From Adhaeribacter soli (GTDB taxonomy: Bacteria > Bacteroidota > Bacteroidia > Cytophagales > Hymenobacteraceae), in assembly GCF_008727925.1 (NCBI RefSeq), contig NZ_VTWT01000004.1:310001-374000 (forward strand): a DNA stretch of 64,000 bases. The letters run 5' to 3'. The position numbers were made by a program, and so were the translations under genes. Positions 61,034 through 64,000 of the stretch are shown here, in pieces; the stretch's first letter is position 1; every line of letters starts with the position of its first letter. The notes beneath the pieces are model-generated. The model saw only the letters and a list, made by a program, of their open reading frames with translations. It did no database searches and was not told where the DNA came from.

Positions 61034-63172
61034 CTACTGGATCAGTAACTTTTGCTTTTGTATGCCGCCCTTAGAATGGATAATCACAAAGTATAAGCCG
61101 GACTTAAGATGTGGGAGGTCTATCCGGGTTTCTGTTCCGCCGGAAATTTCACGGGTCTGGTAAACAGTTTTGCCTTGAACATCTGTAACGGAAATGCTGC
61201 TACCGGTCTTCAGGTTTTTTATCCGGAAATTGCCATGGTTAGGGTTCGGATAAATGGAAGCGGTTTCCTGCTGAAGAACCTCATTCAGGCCCGTAATATT
61301 GCTGTTCAGAGCCCGGTACCATACTGAGCGGCCGTCGTTGTTGTAAAGGCTGCCGGTTCCGGCAAAAAGGTGGTTGTTGCGTACCAGTAAGCTGCGCAAA
61401 CCAATATTAGTTGGCAGGCCCTGGTTGAACTGGTTCCAGGTTGCGCCGCTATCGGTGCTTAAGTAAATGGTGGCCTGGTAGCTGGAAGAGGAATAATCGG
61501 TGGAGGCAAACAGGCTGTCGCCATAACCGGTGATGCTGGTGATCCAGGTGGGTTGCGGAATGCCGTTGTTGATTGCGGTCCAGGAGGTGGCAGTTTTTAA
61601 CCGCCGGTACATACCGTTGTTCCGGGTGCCTAAGTACACATAATTGCCTAAGGTGTAGAAACTTGTGCCATGGGTGCTGGCGGAAATGCTGCCGGTGCTG
61701 CTCCAGGTGTTGCCCTGATCGCTGCTCTGGTAAGTATAGGTGCCGGCTGCTGCATAAATATTGTTCCCATCCGAATAAATGGCGCGCCCCAAAGGATTTA
61801 CCGATGAGCCAGAGGCCTGTACCCAGGTTTGGCCCAGGTCGCTGCTTTTAAAGATCGCATTGTTTTCGCTGATCAGGAACAAATTATTGCCGATCTGGGT
61901 AAAAGCTGCCGCATCAGAATTTATGGAATTGGTAAGGCTTACGTTGGCCCAGCTTTGGCCGTTGTTGGTGCTGCGGTACAGGGTGCGGTTATTGCCACCT
62001 ACCAGTACTAACTGGTCGGTAGCCAGTATGGCTTTTACCTGTATAGTTGCCACGCCGTTGTTAATGGCTTCCCAGGTTTGGCCGTTATCCGGGCTGCGGT
62101 ACAGGTTTTGCGTGCCGCCGGTGCCCCGGTCTGCCAGGCCGGCAAAAATAAAGGCGCTGTTGGCTACCAGGGCGTCTACAAAACCATTGGTTATGCCTTG
62201 GTTTTGTAAGTTCCAGGTAGCGCCGCTGTCCGTACTTTTATAAAGCCCGCGGGCCGTAGAGGCATACAGGTCCGTGCCATCGGAATAAAATTTCCTTACG
62301 CCGTCGCCGTGCCGCATGCCGGTGCTGGAAACCGCCCACGACTGGCCGCCATTGGTACTTACATAAACCGGTTGGGAGTGGCCCATAAGCCCGGCCAGTA
62401 ATACCTGACCGTGCTGGATCACGTGCTCTACCGAGAACAGGCCCGGAGCAGGCAGGCCGGAATTAGCAGCCACAAAGGAACTACCATTATTGTTGCTTAC
62501 AAATAGCCCCTGGTTGTTCATGCCGGCAAATAACTGGTTGCCTACCGAGCTTAAGGAATTCACGTTCGATTGATTCGGCAGGCCAAGGCTGGTGAGCAGG
62601 TGCGCGGTCCAGGTTTGCCCATTGTCGGCGGATCGGAGCAGGGTATTGTTGCCATCGGCAAAAACATAACTTCCGTGGGTAGCAATAGTGGTGATCAGGT
62701 TGCCGACCACTCCATGGCCTACCCGGGTCCAGGTGGCGCCCTGGTCATTGCTCAGCTTTATGCCATCCATATCGGTTGCGGCAAAAAGCGTAGTGCTGTT
62801 CTGGGTAAGCTCATTTATGGTAGACATGCCGGTAATGGGCTGTACCCAGGTCTGGCCGCCATCTGTGCTCCGGAAAATACCGTTGTACGACCCGCTTACC
62901 AGGGCTTGAGAGGTAGAAAGGAGCGAGTAAAGGCCCCGGTGCGGAATTCCCTGACTGGCGAACTCCCAGACAGCACCCTGGTTGTTGCTTTTGTAAATGC
63001 CGCCCTGGGTGCCCAGAAATAAAGCGTTCCGGTGCGGTACCAAATCGGCCACCATGTTGGCGCCGGGGCCGGAAGTTTTCTGCCACTGGGCTTTCGCGGC
63101 TCCGGGAAAGAAGGTTGCTGCAAGCATGGTGGCTGCCGCCATTGCTTTAACAGCGAAATAGTTTTTTCTCAT
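61034..63172 (-). CDS. BNR-repeat surface protein with T9SS sorting domain
   Basis: This 712-residue protein has a signal peptide ending ATFFPGAAKAQ. About a dozen Asp-box-containing units follow, for example GIYKSNNQGAVW, GIFRSTDGGQTW, LLRSADNGQTW, VYVSTNGGQSW, LYKSTDSGATW and TLYRSTNNGQSW. The C-terminus from about residue 637 is ASIYPNPNHGNFRIKNL, ending KQKLLIQ, a T9SS type A sorting domain. Predicted to be a secreted or surface beta-propeller; no catalytic residues are identifiable. Similar in plan to the left-edge gene. Confidence 0.9.
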   Translation of the reverse strand: MRKNYFAVKAMAAATMLAATFFPGAAKAQWQKTSGPGANMVADLVPHRNALFLGTQGGIYKSNNQGAVWEFASQGIPHRGLYSLLSTSQALVSGSYNGIFRSTDGGQTWVQPITGMSTINELTQNSTTLFAATDMDGIKLSNDQGATWTRVGHGVVGNLITTIATHGSYVFADGNNTLLRSADNGQTWTAHLLTSLGLPNQSNVNSLSSVGNQLFAGMNNQGLFVSNNNGSSFVAANSGLPAPGLFSVEHVIQHGQVLLAGLMGHSQPVYVSTNGGQSWAVSSTGMRHGDGVRKFYSDGTDLYASTARGLYKSTDSGATWNLQNQGITNGFVDALVANSAFIFAGLADRGTGGTQNLYRSPDNGQTWEAINNGVATIQVKAILATDQLVLVGGNNRTLYRSTNNGQSWANVSLTNSINSDAAAFTQIGNNLFLISENNAIFKSSDLGQTWVQASGSSVNPLGRAIYSDGNNIYAAAGTYTYQSSDQGNTWSSTGSISASTHGTSFYTLGNYVYLGTRNNGMYRRLKTATSWTAINNGIPQPTWITSITGYGDSLFASTDYSSSSYQATIYLSTDSGATWNQFNQGLPTNIGLRSLLVRNNHLFAGTGSLYNNDGRSVWYRALNSNITGLNEVLQQETASIYPNPNHGNFRIKNLKTGSSISVTDVQGKTVYQTREISGGTETRIDLPHLKSGLYFVIIHSKGGIQKQKLLIQ

Positions 63173-63335
63173 AGGTTTGGGTTTTGTTGTAATAAGTTCA
63201 AATTCGAACGAAAGCTACCAGACTGCGGTCGGGTAAAAAAGTAGAATGTTACCGGGCTGGAAAACTTGCTGCTGAAGCGGAAATTTCAGACCCTGAACCG
63301 GAAAGCAGGTTAAACCCAAAACGGTAGGACGGGCA

Positions 63336-63370
63336 CAAAAAAAAGGTAAACCGTTGCGGGCTTACCTTTT
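63336..63370 (-). terminator. Rho-independent terminator of the small ORF
   Basis: On the minus strand a ggtaa/ttacc stem extended by A/T pairs ends in nine T residues. It lies 20 bases after the stop at 63390. Confidence 0.65.
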
Positions 63371-63389
63371 CATATTGGTATTCTGAATG

Positions 63390-63608
63390 CTAGGCTTCTG
63401 CACATGTGGGTTCACTAAGTTTGGGTTGCATGGTAAACTGGCGCAGGCTTTCCTTTTCCGAATTATAGAAGGCCTGGTATTCTGCTTCGCTTAATTCTTC
63501 CTGCAAAGCGAGGTAAAACCCGGTCAGCTTCGGAAAGAGGTGACTTCGCTCCAGCCGCTCCTCCACGCTGTTCAGGTTAAAATCATAAAAACTTTTTTGT
63601 GTTTTCAT
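63390..63608 (-). CDS. Small hypothetical protein, 72 residues
   Basis: The frame encodes MKTQKSFYDFNLNSVEERLE, continuing as a helical, charged protein with FYLALQEELSEAEYQAFYNS. No signal peptide, no membrane helix, no family recognised. It is supported as a gene by an AT-rich leader before its ATG and a terminator after its stop, and by a plausible amphipathic composition. Function unknown. Confidence 0.5.
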   Translation of the reverse strand: MKTQKSFYDFNLNSVEERLERSHLFPKLTGFYLALQEELSEAEYQAFYNSEKESLRQFTMQPKLSEPTCAEA

Positions 63609-64000
63609 TCGGTTTCCTGTTTTTAAGTTAATATTATGCCGAATGGTAAGATACTATAAATTAGCAAATTAGGTTGTTCGAATAGGCGTGAATTTAATTT
63701 TTTTAACTCTGAATTTTCTTTCTCTTACTCAAAATCCATGTTCTGATGCAGGCAACTCCCGGGAGATAAAATTTAAAAGAATGCCCGCCTGAATCCCGGT
63801 AGGGCGCTTTTCGACAGAAACCAAAGGCTTTTTACGAAACTGGAATTGGAAGCATACCCAATAAACATAAATCAGAATATAGCGTATTACGCATTTATTC
63901 GGACAGAATTTATTTTTTATGTCTGAGTCTGAATAGTTTAAGTTTTTAAATCGAACCGAGGCTTGCCTCTTAAAAAAAAGAACTGAATCATGAAACATGC
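63609..64000. other. Right-edge intergenic DNA, possible gene start at 63990
   Basis: AT-rich DNA with no supported gene. An ATG at 63990 on the plus strand (ATGAAACATGC) could open a gene beyond the window. The minus-strand frame 63729-63998 has no family resemblance. Confidence 0.3.

Noticed and set aside
63729-63998. 89-codon minus-strand frame at the right edge
   Set aside because: AT-rich, no recognisable motif; a plus-strand start at 63990 is equally possible and neither is supported.

Overview
The window is chromosomal DNA of a Bacteroidota bacterium, most likely of the order Cytophagales (a Hymenobacteraceae-type genome is my guess, not proven). The evidence is several secreted proteins with type IX secretion (T9SS) C-terminal sorting domains, SprB-repeat adhesin architecture, WG-repeat and TonB-C proteins, lipoprotein signals, almost no classical Shine-Dalgarno sequences, and dispersed palindromic intergenic repeats. 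No rRNA, tRNA, CRISPR array or complete insertion sequence was recognised.

Layout. 1-743: a BNR/Ycf48-like repeat protein cut by the left edge. 1158-5128: a minus-strand group of two WG-repeat proteins around a double TonB-C protein. 5441-16820: the most unusual region, seven minus-strand genes in three tightly packed blocks. They encode a vWA-like lipoprotein, a 3-TM protein, a tubulin/FtsZ-superfamily protein, a large actin/Hsp70-fold ATPase with a 580-residue unknown N-terminus, a membrane-anchored coiled-coil protein, and a MotA/TolQ-like plus MotB/OmpA-like ion-channel (stator-type) pair. The gaps between blocks are full of palindromic repeats. 17312-23152: an RND efflux operon (adaptor, permease, outer-membrane factor) whose permease is interrupted by two in-frame stops, both at positions where Gln is expected. 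23439-24041: a small NAD(P)-binding protein.

24549-30581: a phosphate-acquisition operon (OprP-like porin, PstS, PstC, PstA, PstB, PhoU) with a candidate Pho box upstream. Its PstC carries a periplasmic insert resembling part of PstS. 30951-33823: RlmH and an M3 peptidase. 34718-38526: a DUF2339/DUF3999 membrane pair. 38899-43733: a sulfotransferase-like protein, an Asp/Asn beta-hydroxylase-like protein, two tandem phage-tail-collar (Mdp-type) proteins, and a type-I periplasmic-binding-protein fold that has no signal peptide. 43993-51072: a 2359-residue T9SS adhesin with 11 SprB repeats and a G10 tract. 51477-56619: a quinone-reductase-like MDR enzyme and a T9SS metzincin-like protease. 56772-60757: a LOG-family protein and a beta-phosphoglucomutase/GH65 disaccharide phosphorylase pair. 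61034-63608: a BNR-repeat T9SS protein and a small unknown ORF.

The genes fall into envelope and surface functions (T9SS cargo, RND efflux, Pst uptake, WG/TonB proteins), a few housekeeping genes (RlmH, sugar phosphorylase), and two poorly understood cassettes. The first is the cytoskeleton-plus-stator operon at 5.4-16.8 kb, my main candidate for an undescribed system. The second is the collar/sulfotransferase/hydroxylase/PBP cluster at 38.9-43.7 kb. Two MITE-like repeat families have two copies each in intergenic DNA.
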